Of a DNA stretch of 64,000 bases, positions 46,685-57,224 are shown piece by piece. Source of the DNA: Odobenus rosmarus divergens (taxonomy: Eukaryota > Chordata > Mammalia > Carnivora > Odobenidae). Below the pieces are notes generated by a model. The model searched no databases. It was not told the origin of the DNA and was given only the letters and a program-made list of their open reading frames with translations. The DNA is taken from NCBI RefSeq assembly GCF_000321225.1, contig NW_004452134.1:17004-81003 (forward strand), read 5' to 3'. The number at the start of each line of letters is the position of its first letter. The stretch's first letter is position 1. Both the position numbers and the translations under genes were made by a program.

Positions 46685-47440
46685 CATTTCCCATATATAT
46701 TCAAGTATCACAATAAACTTTTTTATACTAGAATTACCTCATTTTGTAGATGAGGAAGCTGACTCCCAGAACTTCTAATTTAGTTCAATAAGGTTTCCTG
46801 ATGTATTCATTTTCTACTGAGGTATAACAAACTACCACAAATTTAGAGTCTTAAAACAACATCTGTTTATTAGCTCAAACATCTGTAGGTCATAAGCCTG
46901 GCAGGCTATGGTTAAATTCTTTCTGGTCTGAAAATATCAGCTGGTCTTTGGCTCTTATCAGAAAGCTCTGTTGGAGAATTCACTTCCAAGTTTATTAAAA
47001 TATTTGGCAGAATTCAGTTCCTCATAGTTAGAGAGTAAGATGCTTGTTCCCTTGCTGTCTGTGAGCACGGGGCTGCTCTCAGCTGCTAACATTCATTGGC
47101 ATGTGGCCTCCACCATTTTCAAAGCCAACCATGGCACGATGAAACCTTCTCATGCCTCAAATCTTTCTGACTTCTTCTTTTGCCACTAGCAAGAGAAACT
47201 CTCTGCTTTTAAAGGGTGAAACAATGGGGTCAAGCCTAGAAAGACAATCTTTGTATTTTAAGATTAACTGAAGTGAGATTATAATTACCTCTGCAAAATC
47301 CTTTCATAGTAGTACTTAGATTTCTGTTTGAATAACCAAAAGATAGGAGTCTAGCAGGTGCCATCTTTAGAAATCTGCCTACCACACTTGGCTTGCAGGC
47401 AGTAGAATCAGAATTCGAATTCAGGATACTGATTAGAAAT
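46685..47440 (-). mobile_element. MIR SINE split by an MLT1 LTR
   Basis: Left part 46685-46801: 'cattttgtagatgaggaagc' and 'tgactcccagaacttctaat'. Right part 47387-47440: 'gcaggcagtagaatcagaat', 'tcgaattcaggatactgat'. Together they read as one reversed MIR ('...ggcagagccgggattcgaacccagg'). Confidence 0.7.
46802..47386 (-). mobile_element. MLT1-type (MaLR) solo LTR, reverse
   Basis: The plus strand starts 'tgtattcattttctactgag' and continues 'tataacaaactaccacaaat', 'agagtcttaaaacaacatct', 'ttggcagaattcagttcctc', 'cttcaaatctttct-like' sequence, 'gagaaactctctgcttttaa' and 'tctgcctaccaca', the full reversed order of an MLT1 LTR with TG...CA ends. No internal sequence is present. Five-base flanks (cctga and cttgg) are no longer identical. 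Confidence 0.82.
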
Positions 47441-47799
47441 CAAAACCATACCGGTTAAAATTAACTTGTTAATTTATACTAAATTAATCTGTAACTAATC
47501 TTCAACTGTCTTATAGGTATATTACTTTCACATCATTTTGAAGTTACTGTGGCATTCAAGAAGACCAAGCGCAAGATGAGTTGTTTTGAGAGCAGAGAAT
47601 ATACTCAAAAAGCCATAAACTCAGGAAAGAATACCAAGGATCTGATTAGCAGCAGCAGAGAATAAAAGGCAAGACCTAGTAGACCTTTGCCCACTGTCCC
47701 AACATAGGAAGGCCCTATCTCTATTTTTCCACCTCTCTCTCTACCTACTATCTTATAATTCATGGCATCTCCATTATAAAAGAACATATTTTGGAGTCG
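47441..47799. other. Unassigned sequence
   Basis: Nothing recognised; the reverse frame 47605-47787 has no motif. Confidence 0.4.
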
Positions 47800-47940
47800 A
47801 AGCTTATTTAAGGAAGGAACAGTTCACCCTGTATCCTTTATACCTGGCATAGTTTCTAGCACGTATTAAATGCTATCAGAAAACTAGTACGTAGTAGATG
47901 CTTAGAAAGACTGAGTTGAATTATATTGTTGAATTAATTA
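47800..47940 (+). mobile_element. L2 LINE 3' end
   Basis: 'gtatcctttatacctggcat', 'agtttctagcacgtattaaa' and 'gtagtagatgcttagaaaga', then 'ttgaattatattgttgaatt' follow the L2 3' end, apparently with a partial duplication of the terminal unit. Confidence 0.55.
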
Positions 47941-47971
47941 GGAATGAAACAGTATCAGTGCAAAACAAATA

Positions 47972-48305
47972 CAGTTGACCCTTGAACAATGTGGGGGTTG
48001 AGTACCGACCCATGCAGTTAAATATCTACATATAAGTCGACTCTACCCAAACTTAACTACTAATAGCCTACGGTTGACCAGAAGCCTTATCAATAACATA
48101 AACAGTTGCTTAGCACATATTATTATGTTATATGTATATATTATATACTGTATTCTTACAATAAAATAAGCTAGAGAAAAGAAAATGTTAAGAATATCAT
48201 AAGGAAAAGAAAATACATTTACAATACTGTACTGTATTTATTGGAAAAATTCCACATATAAGTGGACCCACACATTTTAAACCCATGTTGTTCAAGTGTC
48301 AAATG
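47972..48305 (-). mobile_element. Tigger-like (Tc1/mariner) non-autonomous DNA transposon
   Basis: Terminal inverted repeats are visible: 'cagttgacccttgaacaa' at 47972-47989 and its reverse complement with three changes at 48288-48305. The left flank has the expected TA (47970-47971); the right flank is changed. The internal order ('cctacggttgaccagaagcc', 'attcttacaataaaataagc', 'aatactgtactgtatttatt', 'cacatataagtggacccaca') is that of a common mammalian Tigger/MER element. It carries no transposase. Confidence 0.82.
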
Positions 48306-48499
48306 CACTCTGAAAATAATTGCTAAAACAAACAAAAATCAGAATCAATCCATTATATAAAAACAGTGCTGTGTACCTAACATTTGGTAGCAATATAAGT
48401 GGATATGAATAAAAGTTTAATTCACATAAGTAGATATGAATAAATGTTTAATTTCTCCTGTAAATGTTTATAGATTCAGCCATCTTTTTTTTCTTTCTT

Positions 48500-48614
48500 T
48501 TTTTTTCAAGTGGGCTCCACAGGAGCCCAACACAGGGCTTGAACTCATAACCCTGAGATTAAGACCCGAGCTAAGGGTCAGATGCTTACCCGACTGAGCT
48601 ACTCAGGCACCCCA
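48500..48614 (-). mobile_element. Short, old-type CanSINE, minus strand
   Basis: The same short form as at 22495: 'ctccacaggagcccaacaca', 'gggcttgaactcataaccct', 'gagattaagacccgagctaa', head 'gactgagctactcaggcacc'. A T-rich tail precedes it. A degraded duplication (cagccatctt versus ttagtcatctt) may flank it. Confidence 0.88.
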
Positions 48615-48629
48615 GGCTTAGTCATCTTT

Positions 48630-51383
48630 AATCAAAGCACAGTAACTTGGGTTTCTCCAACTGGGAGAAGTGCCCGTGTGTAATGGCACTTTCGCCCTCA
48701 TCCTATATGTGTCAGGAATCCCAGGAAAAGGATAGAAATGATAGAAAATATACACAAATTCAGGTATGGAAAAAAGTAAAACTTTATTTTTATAGAACCC
48801 AGTTTCTATGTTAAATGCTAACTTCTGTTATACATCATTTATTAGGCATTTCAGTTAGAAAAAAAAGTCCTATTTTCCTATTTGAGACTTTTCTCCTGCC
48901 CACATTTTTTCCCCTGGATATGGCATTTGGTTCAAAGGAAGCTCATGGTAAGGGAGACAACTCACCTGGTCCTTGAGAATGGTTACCTTATGCTTCTGAG
49001 CCTCCTCTATGGTATGATTCTAACAAGGACCCTGCATGTCCCTTGACCTTCTCTCTGTCTCTCTGTTTCTCTCTCTCTCTCTCTCTCTCTCCCTTTCTCT
49101 GTCCCTCTCTTAGTGAAATTCTGTGTATAACTCAGGAAGGCTGCTTCCAAGTTATTATTCCCATATTTGGGCCTAATATTTATTCTCTAAAACTTGTGTA
49201 TGACCTATAGATGAAGAGTTTTATTCAGTGTGGGAAGTCTTGGCAGCAAATTCAAACAAATTCTATCTAATCTAATACTCTTCCACACAAGTTACTCTGC
49301 ATTTAACTTTAATTTAGGTACAAGTTTTCTTTCTTTTTTTATTTTTATTTTTAAATTAAGAGCCTATACCAGGTAACATTGTTCTGTTCCTTAATACTCC
49401 CATCCCAATCCTTCACCCTCATTTTTGTGCAGAGTTGAATCATATTGTTGAATTACAACTGCTAAAATACATGCATTTTAATATGTCTCTCCATTGCCTT
49501 TCAGTATTCTACCCTGATGTAAAGAAGAATAAAGCCTACTTGCCTTGAATATCTGTGAGTAACTAGTTGCCTGAGAGAATCCTTGAGTAGCTACAAGTAG
49601 TCAAAAATATTCATTCTAGTTTTCAAGCAAAGTCCCTCTAAGTTATATATCTAAAGTTTTGTAGTATAGGCTTATTGAGCAGTGGAGGTCAAGGCAGTGA
49701 AAGGAACTCAGGGATTACTTTCCTTGATTTCAGTTCCTGTGATCTTGGTTCATATTGCATTGACTAAACTTGAGTCAAATCAAATTGAATTGCCATAGAC
49801 ATGTGCCCCTAAATTCTGCCTCTCTTCATTAGGCCAAGACCTTTTTTGGCTCTGCCAGTAACTAAAAGCACTTAAGCAGAAACACAAATGGATTGAGGGA
49901 TAGGGGTGGACAGAAGGTCTATCGTTAAGCCCACCCTAGTTGTCTATGTGCTAAAATCTGTCTGACCCATTTTCTTCTGTGAAAAATAATTAAACACAAT
50001 ATTTATTCCCAGCAAGTGTCAGGTAGAGCTGGGCAAGTATTTGAAGCTTTTCCTGCATATCTCTTCAAGCACACTTGCCTTAAAATGGACCTCTCATGTT
50101 GATCACCCGTCACTCTGAAACTAAAGCTGCCAATCAAGGCGTGACATTTGGGGTGTCTGTCAAATTAGAAGATTTTCATATGTTCAAATGGGGATAAGGT
50201 TGGAGCTGCCAAAATTGTACTCACTTGGTGACTTAAATATCCAAGAAAGAAAAAACCAATGCCATTAAAAATTGTGACATCCCTTCTCCATGAGTCAGTA
50301 ATGAAAGCCTGCCGGCCAGCAGTCCATCAGGTTCATTCTGTTTAATCATTGGAAATTTTGTGCACTACATCTGTGGAGCCTAAATGGAAAAAGTTGCCAC
50401 CACAATTGCATTGTCCTCCTCCCAATAAATCAATGTAGACAAAGTAGGGAGAAAGAAGGCTGCCTGACAGCTTCCCATCAGAACGCCAATCATAAATTAG
50501 CACTCACAGAGAACATATCACACAAGACTGTCTTTTCAGGGCCTCTGAGTTAAATGATGAAAGGAGATACCTTAGTTTAAAAAGGTTGCAATTCCAGATA
50601 TCTCAGACATGGGTTTCATAAAGGCAAAGAGAACCACCCAGTGAGAAAGTTCACCCTATCTCTAGAGGTAAAGCTGTCTACTTTCTCTTGATTTTTGACC
50701 CTTGGGATGGTTAAGAGGCGATAAGTTTTATAACCACAACTAGACAGACCCTCATTTCTTTCACTGATAGCATTTCTTAAGACTCTCCCCATAATGTTAG
50801 GCAAGTTCATTGTTTTCTCATTTTTTGAGAGAAGGCACCAGCGGGTAAAATATGATTTTCAACTTGATGGCAGCATGCTCCAGCAACTTAGGTGATATTG
50901 GATTCTTGCATAAGTTCACTTCATAAAGCCAGGAAAAAAAATGCTGCTTTTGACAGCAGAGGAAAGCAAGTTTCCTTCCTAAATCATTAGGTTAGAAATA
51001 TACTTGTTCAAAACATATGTTGCATTCTATGTGTCTTGGATTTGGCATATGGAGTTTAGAAGAATTAGATATGAGACCATATTTTAAAGAAAAAAACTGT
51101 ATGTAATTAAAATCAAATTTTATAAAATCACTATTAATCTGATAAATATATAAAAACATCAGGTTTCTTTTCTTACTTCTCCTTCAATACCTATAGAGTT
51201 CTAAGTATCTTGGTCTTTATATTCTCTTAATAAAATGTGATAGTCTACTTTTTCTTTGAAAGAATAAAAATAGAATGACACAGAATGTGGTATGGCAGGA
51301 TCGCTAACCTTGCAAATTTGAACCCTGGGAATTGTATTTTTATGCTCAAAAGGCTCAATTTATATCATGTCATTACTAGGGTT
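48630..51383. other. Repeat-poor stretch with a CT tract and a candidate conserved block
   Basis: Apart from the CT tract, no repeat is recognised. The segment 50080-50570 is moderately GC, lacks repeats and carries Meis-type TGACAG, 'tgtcaaattagaag' and 'aatcataaattagc' words, so it is a candidate conserved non-coding element. Inference only; a cross-species alignment would decide. Confidence 0.42.
49050..49110. repeat. (CT)n-rich simple repeat
   Basis: Pyrimidine tract with an uninterrupted CT run of about 24 bases in the middle and interrupted CT units on both sides. Confidence 0.93.
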
Positions 51384-51406
51384 AAGAATATTTTCCTACA
51401 TTTCAG

Positions 51407-51596
51407 GACACCTGGGTGGCTCAGTTGGTTAAGCGACTGCCTTCAGCTCAGGTCATGATCCTGGAGTCCTGGGATCGAGTCCCACGTTGGGCTTCCTGCT
51501 CAGCAGGGAGTCTGCTTCTCCCTCTGACCCTCTTCCCTCTCATGCTTTCTATCTCTCATTCTCCCTCTCTCTCAAATAAATAAAATCTTTTAAAAA
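51407..51596 (+). mobile_element. CanSINE, plus strand, 23-base perfect target duplication
   Basis: Head 'gacacctgggtggctcagtt', 'ggttaagcgactgccttcag', 'atcctggagtcctgggatcg', 'ctctgaccctcttccctctc', AAATAAATAAAATCTTTT tail. The flanking repeat at 51384-51406 and 51597-51619 is identical over 23 bases, beginning aagaatatttt, the longest in the window. Insertion is recent relative to most others. Confidence 0.97.
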
Positions 51597-51619
51597 AAGA
51601 ATATTTTCCTACATTTCAG

Positions 51620-52139
51620 TAATCTGTTCTATGAACATATACAAATGGTCCCCTAAAAAGGAAAAAGGAAAAAAAAAACTTAAAGTAATAAGAGACTGAG
51701 AACTCATGAAGTTCACCTTGTATCTAAAGTGGGAATATTCCTCAGACAGCCCTAACAATGGTGTTTGGGCCTCTGCTTGCACATTTCTAGTGAAAAAGTG
51801 TGCATTCATTACATCAAAAGGTTGCTATTTTATCACTGGATGATTAGAGACATTAAAAATATTTTTCCTTTTATTGAGGAAAATATAAATAAAAATAAGT
51901 AAAATTCTGTCTGTACTTTCAGTGCATCAATTAGGAGCTCTGGGGTTTATGCTTTCATCCACCATGCTACATATCTTCCCTGTTGAAATTAATCTCCGGA
52001 ATGAAATAATTCTCTTAGGTGTAGGTTAACCAATGCAAATAAATAAGGACTGCTAGCTCATTCAATCTGAAAAGCAAACTTTATTCAAATAATAACTTTA
52101 TTCTGGATTTATTCTGGTTCAGGAAAGAAATAGATATCA
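51620..52139. other. Unassigned sequence
   Basis: AT-rich; nothing recognised. The reverse frame 51609-51809 starts in the SINE flank and has no motif. Confidence 0.4.
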
Positions 52140-52549
52140 CTCTCAAGTAGGTCATGGAGGAGAGTTTATTTAAGGGACTGTTACAACATATGGGCAGAGT
52201 TATGGATAACCAAGAAGAATAGGCGAAGCACTTGGGTCTTGCAGTAGGGAAGACCTCTTACCTCCCTTAGGCATGAAGGGGCAAAAGGAAGAAGTGATTC
52301 CTGTCACCCAGTGGACATAATTATTGTTATGGGAGAGGACTGCTTGGCAGGAGCTGTAGCCTTTGGTAGAAACCAAAGTGGTCCAGCTGGAGGGAGTTAA
52401 GAAATTAAATGCCTTCTTCATGCTATCTCCCTGTCTTTTGAACCACCTATTAGTCAAATACAACCAACAGCCAGAAGCAGAATGCTCACTGATGCAGGCC
52501 ATAAGGATCAGCCTTGCTGGCACAGATCAAGACTGAGAAATATGGAAAG
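52140..52549. mobile_element. Probable ancient LTR-type repeat, family unknown
   Basis: 'gagagtttatttaagggact', 'agtcaaatacaaccaacagc', 'cagccagaagcagaatgctc' and 'gatgcaggccataaggatca' match a mid-repetitive mammalian element I recognise by texture but cannot name with certainty; the antisense polyadenylation-like 'tttatt' near its start would fit a reversed LTR. The reverse frame 52200-52523 (107 codons) is part of it. Confidence 0.5.
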
Positions 52550-52654
52550 CACCAGGTGTTGTATGGAAGTGTTGAATCAGTATATTGTACATCTGAAACT
52601 AATATTACACTGTATGTTAACTAACTGGAATTGAAACTAAAACTTACAAAATAA
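52550..52654 (+). mobile_element. 105-base L1 3'-end insertion, plus strand
   Basis: Only the last part of a carnivoran L1 3' UTR is present: 'aggtgttgtatggaagtgtt', 'atattgtacatctgaaacta', 'acactgtatgttaactaact', 'ggaattgaaactaaaactta'. The flanks gagaaatatggaaag (52535-52549) and gagaaagatggaaag (52655-52669) differ at one base, so both ends are defined. Confidence 0.88.
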
Positions 52655-52669
52655 GAGAAAGATGGAAAG

Positions 52670-54027
52670 TTAGACCGAAAAAATACAAATAAAATATTAG
52701 CACATCGTGTACCAGAAATTATGCCAGATTACTCTATTAACCCCACAGACCACCAAAAAAGATGAAAAGTTAATATAATGACAAATATAAAAGGGATTTT
52801 TATTTTAACAGTCATAAGGGAAAAAGTCTATGGAATCACAAAAGCAGATGTGACCACTGACACTGTGGATCTGATCTCATGGGTTTTTGAAATTGTAATT
52901 TACTTAAAATATCTGGCTTATTTTACATGAAATATTGCTAAACCAATATTTTCACTTCTAATACCTATTAAGTTGATTTTCTAAATTTAAATTCAAAGTT
53001 TTATTTTTTATAAACCAAGTTGGTTTCAACCCACTCTTTTAACATTCTCTTAACCCTGTTTACTCCTTCCATTATCCCTATCCTCATGACTACACAACAC
53101 ACGTATGCACGTATGGATATGCATGTATAATTAATCTCCACAAAGAAAATCATTTTATTCCTACATGTCTTTTATGATAGCCTATTCTACTTTGTTTTAA
53201 TCATAAACCAAATCATCCTTCAGCTTTCTGTTTACAAACTCAATATTGAAGTTTTCCTTCTTCAATTATCATATTGCTTTTGTCCATTTCTCTAATCTTA
53301 CCCTACTTCACTAATACCTGGAATTCTAGCTTATATTACAAGTTCTCGACTGCTGAGTTCTTAAATAATAGCTCTTAGGTAACTGCGATCTCTAATCCAT
53401 AACTCACTTTTGCCACACTGGATTTATCTGCCCCAATATTTCAGAAACGAAGTTTTTATTTCATTCTCCATCTCCTATGAGGCATGTTTCCTGAAAGGCA
53501 AAAGAATTCATGTTCTTGAAAATCACACGATCCATGAGGCTGTTTCTTCAATATCTTAGTACAGGACCCAGCACAATTTCTCGCCTATAGTAATGTTTGA
53601 CATATATCTGCTGAAATGACTAAAATGCTGCCAAACATCTCAGTATCAGCCCTTGAGCTCCTGATTGCTCTCAAGCACTTGCCACTCAAACCATACTAAT
53701 CGTAGAACCATTCTTATTTCCTTCTGTACTGAGGATATTTGACTCAACATGGACACTGGCCATTGATGTTTTTACCTCACTTGGCCTTTTCTATGAGTCC
53801 ACTCTGTCAAATTCTGACCTACATTTGGATGTGCTCGTACCTGAAGCCAACCACTGAATAACAATGTCCAGCCTGAACACTTTTTTTCAAGCCTCCCATT
53901 TCACCCAATTCTTCTACTCCTATCTACAGTTCTTTGGCTTGGTCATTCCCAGCTTGAAACTCTTCCATTACCTACCTGATTATTTCAAATCCCATTGAAA
54001 TGTGTTGGTTGTTTTCATTAAATATTT
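52670..54027. other. Unassigned sequence; possible L2 traces
   Basis: Pyrimidine-rich blocks at about 53330-53640 ('gtacaggacccagcacaatt', 'gcctatagtaatgtttgaca') and 53700-53990 look like plus-strand L2 parts, but the match is loose. Nothing else is recognised. Confidence 0.4.
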
Positions 54028-54320
54028 AATAGCTAAGAGATTTTTTTTATTTTTTTATTGTTATGTTAATCACCATACATTACATCATTAGTTTTTGATG
54101 TAGTGTTCCATGATTCATTGTCTGTGCATAACACCCAGTGCTCCACGCAGAATGTGCCCTCTTTAATACCCATCACCAAGCTAACCCATCCCACCACCCT
54201 CCTTCCCTCTAGAACCCTCAGTTTGTTTTTCAGAGTCCATTGTCTCTGTTCGTCTCCCCCTCCGACTTACTCCCCTTCATTCTTCCCCTCCTGCTATCTT
54301 CTTCTTTCTTTTTTTTTTTT

Positions 54321-54508
54321 AAGATTTTATTTATTTATTTGACAGAGAGAGACACAGCGAGAGAGGGAACACAAGCAGGGAGAGTGGGAGAGGGTGAAGC
54401 AGGCTTCCCGCGGAGCAGAGAGCCCAATGTGGGGCTCGATCCCAGGACCCTGGGATCATGACCTGAGCCGAAGGCAGACGCTTAATGACTGAGCCACCCA
54501 GGCACCCC
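54321..54508 (-). mobile_element. CanSINE, minus strand, nested in the L1 3' UTR
   Basis: AAGATTTTATTTATTTATTT tail, second-subtype body ('gagagggaacacaagcaggg'), 'gggctcgatcccaggaccct' and head 'gccacccaggcacccc'. The duplication is TC followed by twelve T at 54307-54320 and 54509-54522: it entered the A-rich linker between the two 3' UTR units. Confidence 0.96.
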
Positions 54509-54699
54509 TCTTTTTTTTTTTTAACATATGTTGCATTATTTGTTTCAGAAGTACAGATCTGTGATCCAACAGTCTTGCACAATTCACAGCGCTCACCATA
54601 GCACATACCCTCCCCGATGTCTATCACCCAGCCACCCCATCCCTCCCACCCCCCACCACTCCAGCAACACTCAGTTTGTTTCCTGAGATTAAGAATTCC

Positions 54700-54966
54700 T
54701 CATATCAGTGAGGTCAGATGATACATATCTTTCTCTGATTGACTTATTTCACTCAGCATAACACCCTCCAGTTCCATCCACGTTGTTGCAAATGGCAAGA
54801 TCTCGTTCCTTTTGATGGCTGCATAATATTCCATTGTGTATATATACCACATCTTCTTTATCCATTCATCTGTCGATGGACATCTTGGCTCTTTCCACAG
54901 TTTGGCTATTGTGGACATTGCTGCTATAAACCTTGGGGTGCACGTACCCCTTCAGATTCCTACATT
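54700..54966 (-). pseudogene. L1 ORF2 C-terminal tail
   Basis: About 88 codons from the 5' truncation point to the natural ORF2 stop are open. Residues [16 protein letters not shown] and [15 protein letters not shown] are visible and match the end of the plus-strand copy at 32294-32511. The cysteine-rich motif and all enzymatic parts lie beyond the truncation, so it has no function. Confidence 0.92.
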
Positions 54967-55079
54967 TGCAATAGCTAAGAGATTTTAAATATATTTCTAA
55001 GGCATAACAAAGAACAATAAGATCAACATCACCAATACCTTCTGGAGGTTCCTTTGTGCAACCTCTGTGCTTCTCTTTC

Positions 55080-55335
55080 CCTGACCCCACCAACCACACC
55101 ACCTATGGTAACCATGATCTTGAATTTTGTGATTTTCATTTTCATTTTCTCAATTTCTTCACACACATACACACAAACACACACACCCACACACCAGTGT
55201 ATATTTTAAACTCTGTATAGATGGAATCATATGGTGTACAAACTTCAGCAACCTGCTTTTAATCATGAATATTATCTTCACCAGCTTTATCTAAGGTCAT
55301 GCATGTAGCTGTAATTCCTTTATTTTCTTTGCTAT
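55080..55335 (-). mobile_element. Ancient L1 3' region, reverse
   Basis: 'cctatggtaaccatgatctt', a gain of CA repeats (about 55160-55196), 'tgtatagatggaatcatatg', 'gcaacctgcttttaatcatg' and 'atctaaggtcatgcatgtag' are the reversed order of an old L1 3' UTR and ORF2 end. Diverged beyond subfamily assignment. Confidence 0.6.
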
Positions 55336-55617
55336 ATATACCAAAATGCATCCTAACATTTGTTGTTATTCCCTGAATTAGCTTTGTGTCTGTCACTTTT
55401 CTAGTTTTTATCCCTGATAGCGATAAAAGGATTGTCTAGGATAAGGCCAAGTCAGGCTTTATACATCATTCAATTTTGTGTGAGTGAAGAGAATAAAAAT
55501 CTAAACAAAGCTTAACACAATCACTAGGCAAGTTGATCAGATGCAAGACCCATCATAAACGCTGGCATGTTCTGAAGTCACTTTCCCCTCTCTAAATAGA
55601 AATGCCTGAGAGGGCTA

Positions 55618-55785
55618 ACAGGTCAAACTTCTGACTCAGATTGCCTGGTTTCTAGCTGTAATCTTAATCTCTTTCTTTTTGTTTTGTTCTCTGTAAAATG
55701 AAACTAAAATGGGTTATACCTTTAAAAAAGTATTATTCTTGGATCAAATAATTTATGTGAAATACTTAGCACCAGAGGTAATATT
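55618..55785 (+). mobile_element. MIR SINE
   Basis: 'gactcagattgcctggtttc', a 'ctagctgtaatcttaatctc' core, 'ttctctgtaaaatgaaacta', then 'aaataatttatgtgaaatac' and 'ttagcaccagag' in the plus-strand MIR order. Confidence 0.72.
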
Positions 55786-57018
55786 ATGAAAAAAATATGC
55801 ATCTAGTCCCTTAAAGAGCTCCCTGGAATGTGCTCCAATGGTTATGATTTGGGAGAAATTTTTTTTTTTAAGTAAAGTTTCCCTATAGTTAATGAAGACC
55901 AATGATGTTTCACACTGAGTCTTCTCATTCATTATACTTCCCTTTTCTTATGATAAGTATTACAGTGATGACTACTATTTGGGAGATTTTGATAGAAGGG
56001 AGTTGAAAGTATTAATTAATGTGTCTGGTTTCCGTGGGATATATGTTTGTGGTATGTAGTCATTTTCTGTGTAGTGATATTACTAGTCACAGAAGTCATG
56101 GTAGATATGTTAGTCATGGAAATGTGGAAAGAGCTTCCAGGAAAACTCTTGGTTGCTAACTCTGAAATCTAACCCAGCAATTTGACCTGAAGAAGCAGGG
56201 CCAGAGGTTGAGTCCCAATATGGAAAATATCCTCTGGCATCTGCAACAGAAATGTGTGGAGGGTGGAGGAAAAATGAGAATTGAAATGTACAAGCCAGAA
56301 GCAAATCAGTGAATAATTCTTCCAATGAAAAAACATGTACAATAGTAAGCAGAGAACTCAATCTTTAGATTCTAAGTCAAAATGGATTTTTTTCTCCTGT
56401 CCAAAATACACTTGATAAAGCAGGCCATGAAATTATAAATTGACTGTACAATAAAACAATTTCTGCATGTGTTATATAAAATCAGTAGAAATTACTCAAG
56501 AAATGAGAAGTGAATTACAATTTTTTTAGATCAATCTGAAAGTAGCGATTTATTAAGTGGAAGATACATTTGAATAAAGTAATATAGTCTTGAATTATTT
56601 GGTAGTCTAATTAATGAAGATTTTTCACATTGGAGAAGATTTAACTTTTTTACTGATTTGACACAAAATACTGACAATGACAAAGATCACATATTCATTA
56701 TAAACCCCTGGAATGAGGAGATGTGGATGACAAATTGTTTAATGAGTACTGTCAATTCAAAGTATTGAATGAATCATTGCAAAAGAATACCTAAAATACT
56801 CTAAAATCTTACAATAATATGTGAAAGAAACTTGAAAAAAGTTTTCCCAAATTTGACAATCCAAAAAGTACATGGCATTACTGCAGAAAAAGTGTGAGAC
56901 TGAATCTTTTCCAAACTATGTCAAAAAAAAAATAAAACCCAAAAACTAAACAAAACTACCAACATGGTAGAGTAACTGAGTTGTCTTTCTATTTAAAAAA
57001 CAAATGATCAAATTATTC
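55786..57018. other. Unassigned AT-rich sequence
   Basis: No repeat or gene recognised. The reverse frame 56110-56361 shows no domain. Confidence 0.42.
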
Positions 57019-57210
57019 ATTTGAGAGACAGAGAGAAACACGCCCGCATGCACATCTGCGGGGGTGGGGAGAAGGAGAGGGAGAGACATAGACCCCTGCT
57101 GAGCTGAGTGGGGAGCCCCACACTGGGAGGCTCAATCCCACCACTGGAGACCATGACCTGAGCCAAATCAAGAGTTGGTTGCTCAACCAACTGAGCCACC
57201 CAGGCGCCCC
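57019..57210 (-). mobile_element. CanSINE, minus strand, diverged
   Basis: Reverse CanSINE with GA-rich body interrupted by a CG-containing variant stretch (57040-57066), 'gagaccatgacctgagccaa', 'ggttgctcaaccaactgagc' and head 'cacccaggcgcccc'. Flanks atgatcaaattattc and atgataaaacattc look like a degraded duplication. Two overlapping reverse frames in it are SINE-derived. Confidence 0.92.
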
Positions 57211-57224
57211 ATGATAAAACATTC

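Larger units (their letters stand above)
54045..54969 (-). mobile_element. 5'-truncated carnivoran L1, reverse, with CanSINE in its 3' UTR
   Basis: The same subfamily as 31616-32975 in opposite orientation. It holds the last part of ORF2 and both 3' UTR units. The 17-base duplication aatagctaagagatttt at 54028-54044 and 54970-54986 is perfect and fixes both ends. Excluding the CanSINE it is about 720 bases long. Over the shared ORF2 end it differs from the 32 kb copy at about a dozen of 290 bases, counted by eye. Confidence 0.96.

Noticed and set aside
49050..49110. Pyrimidine tract as a splice acceptor next to an exon
   Set aside because: No open frame with coding character follows, and the tract is a simple CT repeat.
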